Positions 46,152-58,419 of a stretch of DNA of 64,000 nt are shown here, piece by piece; positions within the stretch are counted from its first letter, which is position 1; every line of letters begins with the position of its first letter. A program made the translations under genes and the position numbers. The stretch is from assembly GCA_951394405.1 (NCBI GenBank), contig OX596341.1:806001-870000 (forward strand), in the 5' to 3' direction. The notes beneath the pieces were generated by a model, which saw only the letters and a list, made by a program, of their open reading frames with translations, did not search any database and was not told the DNA's origin. Origin of the DNA: Coprinellus micaceus. Lineage: Eukaryota; Basidiomycota; Agaricomycetes; Agaricales; Psathyrellaceae.

Positions 46152-48249
46152 ATGCTCAAGTTCAAACTCGCTCTTGCCTCTGTGGCCCAGCTTGCGGCTG
46201 TTGCCCTTGCGGCCACACACCGCAACGTCCATATTGCCAACAAGGACATCCAGCCCGATGGCTTCAGTCGCTCGTAGGTCGAGTTTATTGCGCCTGCGAA
46301 GAGACCTTCGTTAACTAACCTCACTTCAGAGCCGTCCTCGCGGGTTTTAGACCGGACACCATCTCATTTCCAGGGCCTCTGATAACCAATAAAAAGGCAT
46401 GTTAAACCTATACTTCGCCTTGTGGCATCCTGACCGGTGACTCTTCAGGACGGCCGATTCCATTTGAATGTGATTGACGCCCTCACCGACCCTACCATGC
46501 TCCGGACCACCAGCATCGTGAGCACCTTCCATCTGCTTTGACGGAGCAAAACCCATTGATATGACCTCGCTTCCCTCTAGCATTGGCATGGCTTCTTCCA
46601 GGCGGGCAGTGCTTGGGCCGACGGTCCTGCTGGTGTAACCCAATGCCCCATTGCTCCAGGCAATTCATTCTTGTACCAATTTAGGGCCAAGGATCAGGCG
46701 GGCACCTTCTGGTACCATTCTCATCACCGTGAGTGAGAGCGTCACCTCATATCTGGCTTTGATTGATCACCTCCCCAGTCTCTCAGTACTGTGATGGCTT
46801 GCGTGGGGCAATGGTCGTCTATGACCCCCACGACCCTCACCGCAATAGGTAATCGAATTTCCCCATGAACTCGCTCAGATCTGATTGATCTAATAGGTAC
46901 GATTGCGACAACGCAGGCACCGTTATCACTTTGGCCGACTGGTAAGCGACCCCATCTTCCGCCTCGATGGCATCCTAATGCAACCGACACAGGTACCACG
47001 TCCCTGCCCCTTCTGCTGGACTTATCCCCACACCCGACTCGACTCTGATCAATGGCAAGGGCCGTTTTGCTGGGGGCCCGGTCGTGCCCCTCACCAAGAT
47101 TGTGGTGAAGCGCAACAAGCGATACCGGTTCCGCCTGGTATCTATCTCTTGCGACCCCAGTTATGTATTTTCCATCGACAGTCACACCATGGTACGCATC
47201 TTGTTGACCCGCGCTGACAACGACTCACCCAGTCACCCAGACGGTCATTGAGGTCGACGGAATAAGCGTCCAGCCACTCACTGTTGACAGCATCCACATC
47301 TTCGCCGGTCAGCGTTACTCTTTCGTACTCACTGCCAACCTGCCCGTAGCCAATTACTGGATTCGCGCCAACCCCAACGTCGGTACTCAGGGCTTCGCTG
47401 GCGGTATCAACTCGGCCATCCTCCGGTACGTCGGTGCCCCCGACGCCGACCCGACTTCGACCCAAACGCCCAATAGCGACCCTCTCGACGAAGCCAACTT
47501 GCACCCTCTCACCCACGCCGCTGCCCCAGGAACTCCGACGCTCGGAGCCGCTGATGTGACGCTTAACATGAACATCGTCTTTGACATCCCGACCTTGAAG
47601 TTCAAGGTCAACGGAGCCACGTTCGACGAGCCCTCTGTGCCTGTACTGTTGCAAATTTTGACTGGAGCGAGGACCGCGCAGGAACTCCTCCCCGCTGGGA
47701 GTGTCTACGTTCTCCCGAGGAACAAGGTCATTGAGATCTCGATGCCTGGTGGGTCCATCGGTGGACCGGTATGTTCCCTTCTGTACTCTTCTCGGCGCCT
47801 CACACTCATGCTTGACCCCAGCATCCGATCCATTTGCACGGTCACGCATTCAGCGTCGTTCGTAGCGCCGGAAGCAGCGTCTACAACTTCGCCAACCCCG
47901 TTAAGCGTGACGTCGTCAGCATCGGGAACGCTGGAGACAACGTTACGATTCGCTTCATGACTGATAACCCCGGTCCTTGGATTATGCATTGGTGAGCCTG
48001 CTTTCCACAAGGGACTGGGGTGCCGATTGTTTATTCTCACCCTTTCTAGTCACATCGATTGGCATCTTGTTCTTGGCCTTTCAGTCGTCTTCGCCGAAGA
48101 TGCGCCAGCGATCCCCGATGCTATTAAAATACCGGGTAAGTGTTCGTTTTGGTTGGCCACCTTCGACCTGCACTCTAACGCAAGGCATTCCAGCTGCTTG
48201 GGACGACCTTTGCCCAATCTACAATGGCCTTCCTGCCGGCACTATATAA
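46152..48249 (+). CDS. Laccase (multicopper oxidase), copy 2
   Basis: Eleven exons: 46152-46273, 46330-46396, 46449-46517, 46581-46728, 46779-46848, 46897-46941, 46993-47191, 47241-47768, 47822-47991, 48050-48135 and 48194-48249, 519 residues. Signal peptide [20 protein letters not shown]. Copper-ligand signatures [18 protein letters not shown] and HCHIDWHL are intact. Exon lengths equal those of copy 1 from exon 2 to exon 9 (67, 69, 148, 70, 45, 199, 528, 170 nt). The two small exons after the ligand cysteine in copy 1 are fused here. Intron 2 (46397-46448) begins GCATGT. A GT donor four bases on would create a stop, so a GC-AG intron is the best reading. It ends LPAGTI. Confidence 0.94.
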
Positions 48250-48841
48250 GCCTAGTTTGTGGATACGCGTTTGAAGGAGTGAGCCCTCGGACCATAATTT
48301 AGCATCCAGTTTCTCAATGGACCATGTGAACTTTGATGACGGTCTTGATATATACCTATACCTGTTAGTCTGCCCTTGAACAAAAAACTTTTGCTTGAAA
48401 CTCTTCCTGGCGCAACCTCAATCTACATGCATAGCTGGCTTGATGTTGGGGAGCTTGGACTTGCAGGAGGGTACGCTCACCGTAGGGTGAGGAGTACAAG
48501 GAAGGATGGCAGGGTGCGAGTGAACGCTGGCGAGCATGGAATTGGGCGCCTAAAGAAGCTTCAGTAAACAAGCCAACGCGCCTCAGTCGTGATCGCCGAA
48601 ACGCCTGACCCTTGGCCACCATAGGGTCTCAAACCAACAGATACAACACAAAGGGGGTCAGCAACTAGGCTAACCCAACGTCAAGTCGTTACATAGAGCA
48701 ATAAATCGAACAAAGAGTATAGTAAAATAGTCGAAAGGGTACATTCAAAACAAGTTGAGCGTGAAATGGTCCTCACGTAATCGAATTCAGCCTCATACCA
48801 ACCCCATTCGTGCAAACACTCTACCTTCCACTACGACCGCC
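48250..48841. other. Convergent 3' intergenic region
   Basis: Between the 3' ends of the second laccase (plus) and a membrane protein gene (minus). No coding is supported. Likely two terminator regions. Confidence 0.45.
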
Positions 48842-49747
48842 TCAGTCCAAATCTTCTGCAGCCCTAAACCTCCTCTTTACCAACCTCCTCCTTGTAGGTG
48901 GCAAACCCTGAGCGTCTGTAGCGGCTGGCGCCACGGTCGTGCTTGTGGTCGTGGTGCTGCCCCCAACGCCCTGCTGATCTGGCGGAGCGCCTCCACTCCC
49001 CTGCTCACCACTTGCACTCCCACCCTGCTGATTATCACCCCCACTCGCCTGCGTCGTCGTCGCCGCAGGGGCAGCAGTCTGATTGTTATTATTTTTCCTG
49101 GACCCAACAACTCCTCCAACGACCGCTGCAATGATGATGGCGATGAGTACGGCGCCAATGAGGACAAGTCCCTTGCGCGTCTTGTAGAATGGTTGTGACT
49201 TGACAGGTTTCAAGGGTGATGGGGCACCGACTGCAGTAGCGGTCGCTCCGTTGGGGACGGGCGTGTGGGCGGCCGAGCTCCCGGTGCCCGAACGAGCGGG
49301 GGCGCCCCGTTCGAGGTCTCGGTTGGATGTGCTGGGCGATGTAGCGCGCGGTGGACCGGGAGTGCTTGAGCGGTGTTTCTCCGGTTTGGGCTCTTGCAGG
49401 AGGTCGGTTGAGTAGCCTTCCTACATTCGGGGAAGAGAGGTGGTGCAATGGTCAGTCCGAGGGCATAGGTATGGCAAAGGATACCCAGAGAAATGGGTTT
49501 GAAGGGATAACATCCACAGAATAAGCGCCTTTGGATGTCACTTCAAGCCAACTCAATAAGCGCTGGGCTCCGACCCCCTTGAGGCCGAAGGCCGAAGGAA
49601 GTGTGCGACAACAACTTGACAACAAGCAAGAAAATGAAAGGGACCATGAAGTACAACCAAACGCAAACTCACCTGTCTCTGCTTCTTGTCAATCTCAGGC
49701 GCCGCCTTCAACAGCGCCTCGTCGTACTCATGTGCTGCTGACGACAT
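48842..49747 (-). CDS. Single-pass membrane protein with PFxxTxxG juxtamembrane motif (copy A)
   Basis: Exons 49673-49747 and 48842-49420 on the minus strand, 217 residues, intron 252 nt. It starts MSSAAHEYDEALLKAAPEID. A Ser/Pro/Thr-rich N-terminal region leads to QPFYKTRKG directly before a transmembrane helix (LVLIGAVLIAIIIAAVVGGVVG). After it comes a Gln/Gly/Thr-rich low-complexity segment and a basic tail. The arrangement suggests a type II membrane protein. The gene at 58420 has the same PF-aromatic-basic-Thr motif before its helix, so the two are likely related. The long intron might hide an exon. Function unknown. Confidence 0.65.
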
Positions 49748-51164
49748 CCTGATATCCTTTCACTCTTCGTACAGTCCTTCCCCGTGTTCAGTATCCTTCC
49801 TGGTATCCCAAAGGTATCGGGTATCCTCCTTTATATCCTCCTATGTGTAAGTGCTCCTCGAGCGCCCACAAACACCTAATTCCCCGGGGTATCCCTTCGT
49901 ATATGACTCTTGAGGTCAATCAGTCAGCTGGATGGTTCTGTAGCCCAACCAAGGTTGTCGAGGTATCCAGAAACGTGGTCCAAGCCCTGTACCAGAGAGC
50001 CTAGATTTCTTCGGCGCCTACGCGGAAGGTGTCGAGAGGAAGAGAACGAGGTCGTGGTCAAGAGACAAAAGCCCTTCGACGCCCGCGGTGTGAATACACC
50101 GCACGCCACCACAAGCATCAGGAACGCAGCCGGAAAGGGGCAAGGCTGTGCGCGTCAAGCGCCGTGTCGAGCGTGGGATCTTTGCCGAAATGCCGAGCGT
50201 CTGGACAGGGACCTCTTCCCAATCACCTCGATTTCGGGTTAACTCGTGGATTTCAGGAACGCGAATCGTATGGATAGAGCTATTGAATTTGGTTCAGGGA
50301 TATACACGAAGGTACCGAGCCACGAAGGACCGCAACGTTCTGGGGAATCCTGAACACGAACCCAACATTACCAACTGTCGAAACAGATCGATATCGTGAT
50401 GTCTCGGGGGTACCTTGGCTATTGAGCCAAGGAGGTAATAAATCAGCATCAGGCATAGCGGCTTCTACTGCTCAAATCAGTACAAACCGACAGCCATCTT
50501 GACGGAAGTCACAGGGAATGGGCGCTTAATCTCTCGAGCATTGGCGCCTTGGACTTCACGGCCCCACAGAAGGAAGAATAGAATGTGGGTATACCCACAT
50601 CCCCGAGCGCAACGTAGCAGTCGTTAAACACCTGGAACAGTCGCTCGCAAGCACAGCAGGGGGGTCGAGGAACGAATCCTGCGTCTCGTTGGTCGGCCAG
50701 TCGATGAAGTGCATTCTTGCCAGTGCTTGTACAAGGCGAGTCGAGAGAAGAGCCTGTCGAAGCGACGGCTGGAGAAAAGAAAAGTCAATCAAATGGGTCG
50801 ACAGGGCGGACATACAGGACAATAATGGAGCAGAAGTGGCCACCGCAGCTCGTGATAAAGGCGAATTTAGATTTCAGAAGGAATCGGCGACATCTTGGGA
50901 AGACCTCTCCAAGGATAGCCCCACTGATACTCGAAAGCGCTTAACACTCCTTCGTCAGGAGTCTCCGCCGCGATGCACAAGTTGAATGACCGAAACTGGG
51001 CATACGATTTCATTCCTTCAGATGCCGAAAAAACTGGATATTCATAATTTATGGAGCGCGTCAAGTCCAGATAGTAGCACATGTAGAGGCGACCTTCGGC
51101 CTCCAACACTACGTATTGGACTGACGAATTGAAACTTGACCTGTGAGACCGTGCGAGCTTCTGA
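49748..51164. other. Intergenic stretch, no supported gene
   Basis: About 1.4 kb between the 5' end of a membrane protein gene and the 3' end of the third laccase. The long frame at 50867-51220 is a shifted read of the laccase end continuing into the 3' flank and is not a gene. Confidence 0.5.
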
Positions 51165-53293
51165 TCAACGAGTACCTGGGGGAAGGGCATCATAGATGGG
51201 GCAGAGCTCATCCCAAGCATCTGCGATGACGGGGTGACATCAGAAAACAACGCAGGGGCGAGCAAGCTGTACGCACCGGGAGGATCGGAGCTCGCAATGG
51301 ATGGGACATCTTCTGCAAACACAACTGAAAGGCCACTAATATAGAGATGTAATGTCAGATGACCCCCGCGAAATTTTAGGAGTGGCGACCGGGACTTACA
51401 GGACGAGATGCCAATCAATGTGACTGAAAAGAAATTGTGAGTGAAGGTGGGAGAGTCAGTAGAGGATAGAAAGCTTACCAATGCATAATCCAAGGGCCGG
51501 GATTATCGGTCTTGAATCGGATCGTAACGTTGTCGCCAGTACCACCAATGTTGACGACGTCGCGCTGAACAGGGTCGGCATAGTTGTAGGTATCACTTCC
51601 GGCGCTGCGGACGACACTGAATGCGTGTCCATGTAAGTGGATGGGATGCTAAGGGGTCCCGCAGCATTAGTGCGAGCTCACCAAGACACGAGTAGATACA
51701 AGAACATACCGGGCTTCCCGTCGACCCGCCAGGCATCGAGATCTCAATGACCTTGTCCCTCGGAAGTACATAGACGCTTCCGGCAGGAAGGAGATCCTGC
51801 GGGGTACTTGCCCCACTCAAAATCTGCAGCAGAACCGGCACGGTGGGCTCATCAAATGTGGCGCCATTGACCTTGAACTTCAAAGTGGGAATATCGAACA
51901 AAATATCCATGTTCAATGTGACATCCGCCGCTCCCAGCGTCGGGGTTCCGGGAGCCGCCGCATTGGTAAGGGGGTGCAAGTTGCTCTCCTTGAGAGGGTT
52001 GGAGTTGGGTGTCTGTTCTGAAACTGGGTCGGCGTTGGGTGCTCCTAAGTAGCGCAAGATAGCTGAGTTGATACCACCAGCAAAACCTCCGTTGCGGTCA
52101 GGATTAGAGCGAATCCAATAGTTAGCGACAGGCTGGTTGGTATTGAGGACGAACGAGTAGCGCTGCCCGGCGAAGATTTGGATGCTGTCGATGGTGAGTG
52201 GAACGACGTTGATGCCGTCGACTTCGATGATTGTCTCGTTTTGATGTCAAGTTTTGTTACAACCCAGCAGCATGATACACGTACCATGGTATGTCCGTCG
52301 ATGGAGAAGTTAAAATTGGGTCGGCAGGAGAGGGAGACAAGGCGAAAGCGGTAGCGCTTGTTGCGCTTCACCACGAGGGTTGTAAGAGGCACCGTCGGTC
52401 CACCAGGGTAGCGACCCTTGCCATTGATAAGGGTAGAATCGGGGTCGGGTAGGAGTCCTGCAAGGGGGGCTGGGATGTGGTACCTGGGTGGACATCGTCA
52501 GAAAATATGGAAGGCTAACAAAGTAGTTCTCACCAATCTGCAAGTGTGATAACAGTCGCTTCATTATCGACGTCGTACATATTGCGATGAGGATCGTTCG
52601 GATCATATACCACCATAGCGCCACGAAGTCCATCACAGTATTGTGAGACTAAGCCATGATTGAGAACAGCGTGCAACAGAGAGGGAGAGAGGGAGAGAGG
52701 ATTCGTGCTTACGGTGGTGAGAATGATACCAGAATGTTCCAGCCTGCCCGGGTATCTTGAACTGGTAAAGGAAGGAATGACCTGGTGCGATGGGACACTG
52801 GGTAACACCAGCGGGTCCGTCGGCCCAAGCGCTGCCAGCTTGGAAAAATCCGTGCCAATGCTTGAAAGGAAAGGTAAGAGATATCTATGCAGTTCCATAG
52901 GCCTAACCAGTAAATTAATACTCACAATACTCGTGCTTCGGAGCATGTCAGTGTCAGTGAGGGCATCAATGACATTCAACGAGAACGTCCCGCCCTTCTC
53001 ACCAATTCTTGGTCAGTAGATCATAGAATGGGAAGCCACTGCCATTGCGTACCTTAACATTCTTAATCAGTGGACCCGGCATCGTGAGCGAGTCAGGCGA
53101 AGGACCAGCGAGAACAGCGCTATAGGGTGGCGTCAGCTACCGATAGGTTTCGGCATTGGGCGACATACGAACGATTGAAGCCGTCGGGTGCGATGGCCTC
53201 GTTGGCAATATGGACATTGGCTACGGGTCCAATGGACCCCAGTGCAACGGCCGCAAGGTGAACGAGAAGAAAAAGGGAAAACTTGACGAGCAT
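51165..53293 (-). CDS. Laccase (multicopper oxidase), copy 3
   Basis: Eleven exons on the minus strand: 53169-53293, 53053-53119, 52926-52994, 52713-52860, 52534-52648, 52285-52483, 51710-52234, 51479-51648, 51400-51423, 51277-51335 and 51165-51220, 518 residues. The start at [19 protein letters not shown] is preferred; an in-frame ATG six codons upstream is possible. [18 protein letters not shown] and HCHIDWHL are all present. Exon 5 (115 nt) equals the sum of exons 5 and 6 of the other copies (70+45), so one intron is missing here. It ends LPPGTR with the stop at 51165-51167. It is inverted relative to copies 1 and 2, and again faces away from a small secreted protein gene. Confidence 0.95.
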
Positions 53294-53815
53294 GGTGCTA
53301 GATGTGATCATGTGCTCGGAGAGAGTGCGAGAGTGTTCGAGAGATTCTGGGGAGGCACAGGTATGGGACAACGACTTATATGGCTCCTCGGTATTACTAT
53401 ATCGAGCTTGCACCTAAAGGCACTAGTGCTGTGCGAGGTCCGGTCTGGTCAAGAGGTTTGTTACGAGACGCCTTATGTTGGGAGGTCCGCTGTTGTCGAA
53501 CCGCATCACACTCGCCAGGGTTCATTAATCCTCTGAAAGTCCTGCGCTTAGACGCGTGAGCCCAAAGGAGTTTCAAAACCATTTTAACCGCGTGAACGTA
53601 CCAAGATCTCTCTTCAGAACCGAAAAACCTGAGACGTTTCTCGTAAGTCATTTCCGTGTGCTGTGGAATCGCAAAATGTTATACCCTGGTTTTCCAACAT
53701 ACGGCACTCGAATCTACGATAGGGTTCGCTCCAAATCAGTAGAACACCGTTTGAGACATATAAGATATACCTCAGCTGGTACAGGCTTTCCAGAGACGTA
53801 GCATCGCCCACAACC
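53294..53815. promoter_or_regulatory. Bidirectional promoter, laccase / small secreted protein pair 3
   Basis: A 522-bp divergent region. The laccase side has CATATAAG on the minus strand (53375-53382). The small-protein side has a CATATAAGATATACC segment near 53757, combining core words seen on both sides of the other two pairs. Confidence 0.6.
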
Positions 53816-54170
53816 ATGCAGCTCAAATTCCCAACTTTCTTCATCAACACTATCATTCTGGTTTCAGTCACGGTTAGTCGCTTTTTCGTCTCACTACGTC
53901 CACTTCACTTAGAGTGTTCGGTCCTTAAAAGCCTCGCGCCTTCGCCGCCGAGGGCGATGTGCTCACTGCGACAAGGGTCTACCAAACGATCGTGAGCGAA
54001 TCGCCATTCTTCGTGGATCAGACGACTGTTGTGACGTGGACGTGAGTACAGCCAGCGCTAGTCAAAGAATGTCGGCGAGCGCTCACCTTTTCCGCAGCCA
54101 AAGTGCAAGCATCACCGAATCGACGACTGTCTCTCCAATTCCGGATACTGTGGAAACTGGGGCTGCTTAG
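53816..54170 (+). CDS. Small secreted cysteine-free protein, laccase-paired (copy 3)
   Basis: Exons 53816-53872, 53932-54041 and 54098-54170, 79 residues. Signal peptide MQLKFPTFFINTIILVSVT, then AFAAEGDVLTATRVYQTIV, ESPFFVDQTTVVTWT and a Ser/Thr tail ending VETGAA. No cysteines. The middle exon is 110 nt as in copies 1 and 2, and introns fall at the same phases. Divergent from the laccase at 53293 with 522 bp between starts. Too small in any one frame to be seen as an ORF; the model rests on paralog comparison and clean splice sites. Confidence 0.8.
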
Positions 54171-57100
54171 GCGGGCTAATGAAGTGGGGCTCGGATTGAT
54201 CTGTACCATCACCAATCGTTTATGTTGCGAAAAATCTCTATGGTGTCAATCAAAGGGATAGCAAGCTAAAAGGAAGGTACACGAAAGTCTGAAAGGTCGT
54301 AAAGTGGCACACCATCTCACAAGAGGCAACCAAGAGTCCACAAACCTGAGTCTGACTCGAAAGTAGGGCAGCGCGGCCCTTTCGCTAGTCGGAAGTCAGG
54401 CATGCAGAGCTGGTTTATCCAGTCGATTCGCAGCACCAGAGCAAGCAAGTGGCAATATGGAAGGCACAGCCTCTCGTCGCGCCTGGGGAACCACCCGCCT
54501 GTGAGACGTAGCAAGCCTTGCTGTGTCTCCTCAAAGTGTTCATAACGTTGCAGCCATATCTCGCGACACAAAAAGATCTCATCAGTTTTTCCATCGTCCG
54601 GAGCGGGAGAAGGACATACCCGGCCTTCAATTCTTGCCAGAGGCTTCGAAGAGGAGTCATGTCGAATTATTACGGATGCATGACGAACACATTCCGTTAG
54701 ATTGACTGGAACTATGTGGTGGAGGCAGAGAGCAAACGTGAATGCAACCGAAGTTCGAACCCAGCGTCAATGACATCATTTGTGTGGTGGTGGCCCGGGT
54801 GCTATTTCGTAGTGCCAAACAAAAGGACTGGCTGCGATTCGAATTTGACTGGAACATTCATCTTCGCTCTGCCTCTCCACATAATTCTAAGGGAATAAAA
54901 CTGCACCGTGCATAACGCTTTTATGCGTAGAGGCTGCGGCTCAGCACAATCTTACGAGTACTATCAAATGAAATCGCCGTCGTGTTTGAATTCACTGGCA
55001 ATCGCAATGGAAGACACTTGAATGCACGGTCCTGAGCAACGAGGTGGAGTACCCCATGTACTTGCTATTGGATGGATACCTCGCTTCAATTGTATCTTAA
55101 AAACGGATAACAATCGCCCTCTAGCGGCGCCCTTTCGTCATGGACTACATACTAGAGATTGCTACCGCCCGGATGCTGCAACCTTTCGTTCTCTTTCGGG
55201 AAGTCACTAATTGGCCATCCGTAACCCTCTGAAAATCTTGTGTCACGAATCTATTGGCGCAGCACCAGTTGTGCTAGACGTTTCGGCGCTTTAGCGTCTG
55301 CGCCCTTTCTCCCTGTGCGGACTTACGATCGGTCAACTCTCTATATCGAGTGCTCACCTTGGAAACCCAATTAGAATGCTGTTAAGGTTACTGAAATGAA
55401 GTATCTCTTTCGTCGTTCTGTTTTGACCCGGGTTTCGAGCCCTAGCGGTCGCTGGCAGCCTCCAGGAGATGCACAATATTCTCACGAGCGCCTACTAATA
55501 CAGGGAACATCCTCGCTTAGATCCAGTGGCTTTTGAGTCAATTGAAAGTCATCTCTTCAGTTGTTGTGGAATTTATCCAAGTCGCATCTTATCTCCGCAT
55601 GCCCTTAGCTATGGCCCAGTCATCATTCTGGTTCCTTACAGCACAATCTTTGGTTCACGTCGTTTCTATCATGGAAGATAGTTGCAGTACTTGCATTCAA
55701 TACTTCTGACATTCGTTCAAGTCATCCGTTTCGACGACACGTAACTTATATTCGGGGACTCCTAACCGAAACCTTATGACGCCTCTAACGTTCGGAGCTT
55801 ACAGGAATCCACTTCAAAACCCGGGGATTCCGTGTGCGCGCTATCCTCGAGATTTCTCTAAACAAGGTTTCGCACATACCGGAGCGAATCCTAATTTATA
55901 CGACCCAAGGTATCATCCGCCAGGCACACACCACGAATAGGCCCAGGAGGGCGGGGTATCATACGAAAAGGTACAAGTAACATCGCGACCGTGCCATGTC
56001 TATATGTCGCTGCGATGAAAGAGCGGGCACCACGAGTATGATACGAAATCGCTTCAGCTAAGTCGTACAACCGGTCTACGCAGTCCCAGAAGTCAAGGGC
56101 CCCAGGTCCATAGAGCCACTCTTGCACCCGCTTTCGCAATCCGATCGTCAAACTCTACGACGCCTGGGCATCTCCTATGCCGCCGGGAGCTCACTGAGCT
56201 AGGAAGCACCCACATCGGCCAAGAACACACCGGGAGTTTGACATCGAAGCGCCCTTACGTCCCTCGTCGCGAAGATGTCGAAAGAACCCTAGGATCACGG
56301 CACTCGGGGATTGGGGTTAGGTGCTCCACAGGCGCCTAACTCAAATAGGGGCATTCAGGATCATCATCTTTTGATGGTCACTTGGGCGCTTATTCGTGAC
56401 ACCTACTACAGACACGAGGACCTCAGGTTTCGGATCGTGGAAGATAGCCATCGTATACTGAATGGATTTCAAAATGGGGTTCGCACGAAGCTCCCAATCT
56501 TCACCCAGTCGCCAACCCGGCATGGCGGTGCATCCGCCGAACTTCCAAAAGCTCCACCCATGCATAAGCTCAGGTCCCGCCTTCTCCATCGCGAGATATC
56601 GCAATGTTAAAGGTTATGAGGCACATTCTTCTCTGCAGGTTAGCCTCAGGATCGGCTGGCTAAGTATGGCTTGTCGTCTATAGCAGATAGGCTTTCACAT
56701 AGCTGTCTTCGTCGATCGTCGTGGCTGACGCGGGTGGCGGTTGGGTGGGACGAGCATCGTTGGTATCCTCGCTTTCCTGGGGATCGACGCCTAAAGCCAA
56801 CCAAGCACCGACTGGCAGCTTCCCGACCGCGCGAAGGGATGTCGAGCAACCACCAATGCAAGGCGAACACGACGCATGAGGCAGAGAGGCCCCGAGTCCA
56901 GACCGCATCTCGACACACCATGAAGCCTAAAACCACAATCTAGAACCCTTCTTGAACAGGCTGCGACGCTCACCACATTGGTTCTGGGCAGGTTCCTTCT
57001 GATATCGACGCCAAACTCTGATATGGTCACTGGTGTCAATCTGAGTCACCAAGAAGGAAAGTATCATTTGGAGAGGGCACCAACGGGGCACCAGGAAGAG

Positions 57101-58419
57101 GTGTTTGCGGGTCTGGTGGGAAGGAGCGACGTTGAGAAGGTTGGGAAGGCGAAGGGAGAATGTCGGATAGTATGAGAAGGCGAGAGGGTATCCCTGGTAC
57201 AAAGCGTGTATGAGGTGGATGAAAGGGAAGGTTGGTTCAGGGCGCGTGCCTGGACGAGGGGCGAGAAGAGGGGGAGGGGAAACGAGTGGAGAGGAGGGAA
57301 TTCGGGGCTGGTCGGATGTAGGCGTGAGCGTAAGGGGAGGGTGCCCCTTGCGCGAATCAGGGCAGGCTGCGCATCTCCCCCATGGGGGACAGTAAGCCAC
57401 GAGGGTAGACAGGTGTCTGAAGATGTGATAACCTCCCGAAGGGATGCGCGCATTCCAGAACGGCGATGCTACCAAACAGCTGACAAATGCAAAGAAGTGG
57501 AGGAAAAGAGGAGGGTGGGGTGTTCGTCGGCCGGGCGAACTGGTAGTTAGATGAGACGGAAAAGAGCACAACACATAATACGAATAGGTAAGGTAGGAGA
57601 AACAGCAGAGAAACAAACACAAGTTGCTCAGTGAGCGGGAAACAACAGGGCCACTTAAACGGCTCGGAGAAGCCAAAAGGTATGGTACATGGTCGCGAGA
57701 TAACTCCAGATGATATCAAAGGTATGATACGTGAAGCGAAGTGACGTGAAAGCCCGAAAAGGTCACTCTGGAGGTGAGATATGAAGAAGGGAAGACCAGG
57801 GGTGACAACTACAACGGAGATACCCGCACGAAACAGTGAGAAAATGAAACGCGCGACGCGAAGAAGCCCAAAAGCCAACACAATATGAACCCGAAGGAAA
57901 ACGTGGGTAACCAACTAAAGCGGATTGTACATACGTGTATCACATTCCGTGATAGCAGATACACAGAGAGGAAGGTATCCGAAGCAAAGTGCACAAACGG
58001 CAGTAATTGTTACGAAGGCGGGGGTCGACTTGACAAAAAACCCAAATACGAGAACAGAGAAAACACCAAAAGGCCCAAAAAGCATACATCGAAGAAAACG
58101 TCCAATTCCAAAGCCCCATCTAAACCGTGTGTATGACACGAAACCAAGAAAGGTGAAGGCGAATACGAAAACCGAACGGGGAAACCGAAGTGTGACAGAG
58201 AACATTTTGAAGGGGACAGCGTGGAGACGAGTCTCTGACGCTGTGGAGAGTCATGGAACAGTGGAGCATGGAGGGGGATAGAGTCCGATAGTGGCGGGTG
58301 GGATGCTCAATGATGGGTTGCAGAACGCACCCTCAATCGTGGATGAGCGCGGGCCAACAAATCAGACCGTGGTGTTTGCGTGGTGTTGAGGTCGAAATGG
58401 GGCATTCCGCAAGCAGCGC
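54171..58419. other. Long stretch without a supported gene
   Basis: More than 4 kb. Frames on both strands at 56646-57676 are long but compositionally odd (Pro/Ser/Leu or Arg/Gly-rich opposite-strand pairs) and lack domains or splice logic. From 57500 to 58250 the plus strand is purine-rich. Possible untranslated or decayed sequence; nothing is assigned. Confidence 0.4.

Noticed and set aside
50867..51220. Apparent 90-residue C-terminal extension of the third laccase
   Set aside because: The long frame is shifted by one base. In the correct frame the protein ends LPPGTR with a stop at 51165-51167, and the last exon is 56 nt as in the paralogs.
56927..57676. 250-residue minus-strand frame
   Set aside because: Composition is Pro/Ser/Phe-rich, no domain is seen, and the opposite strand is open with Arg/Gly-rich frames, typical of biased sequence rather than a gene.
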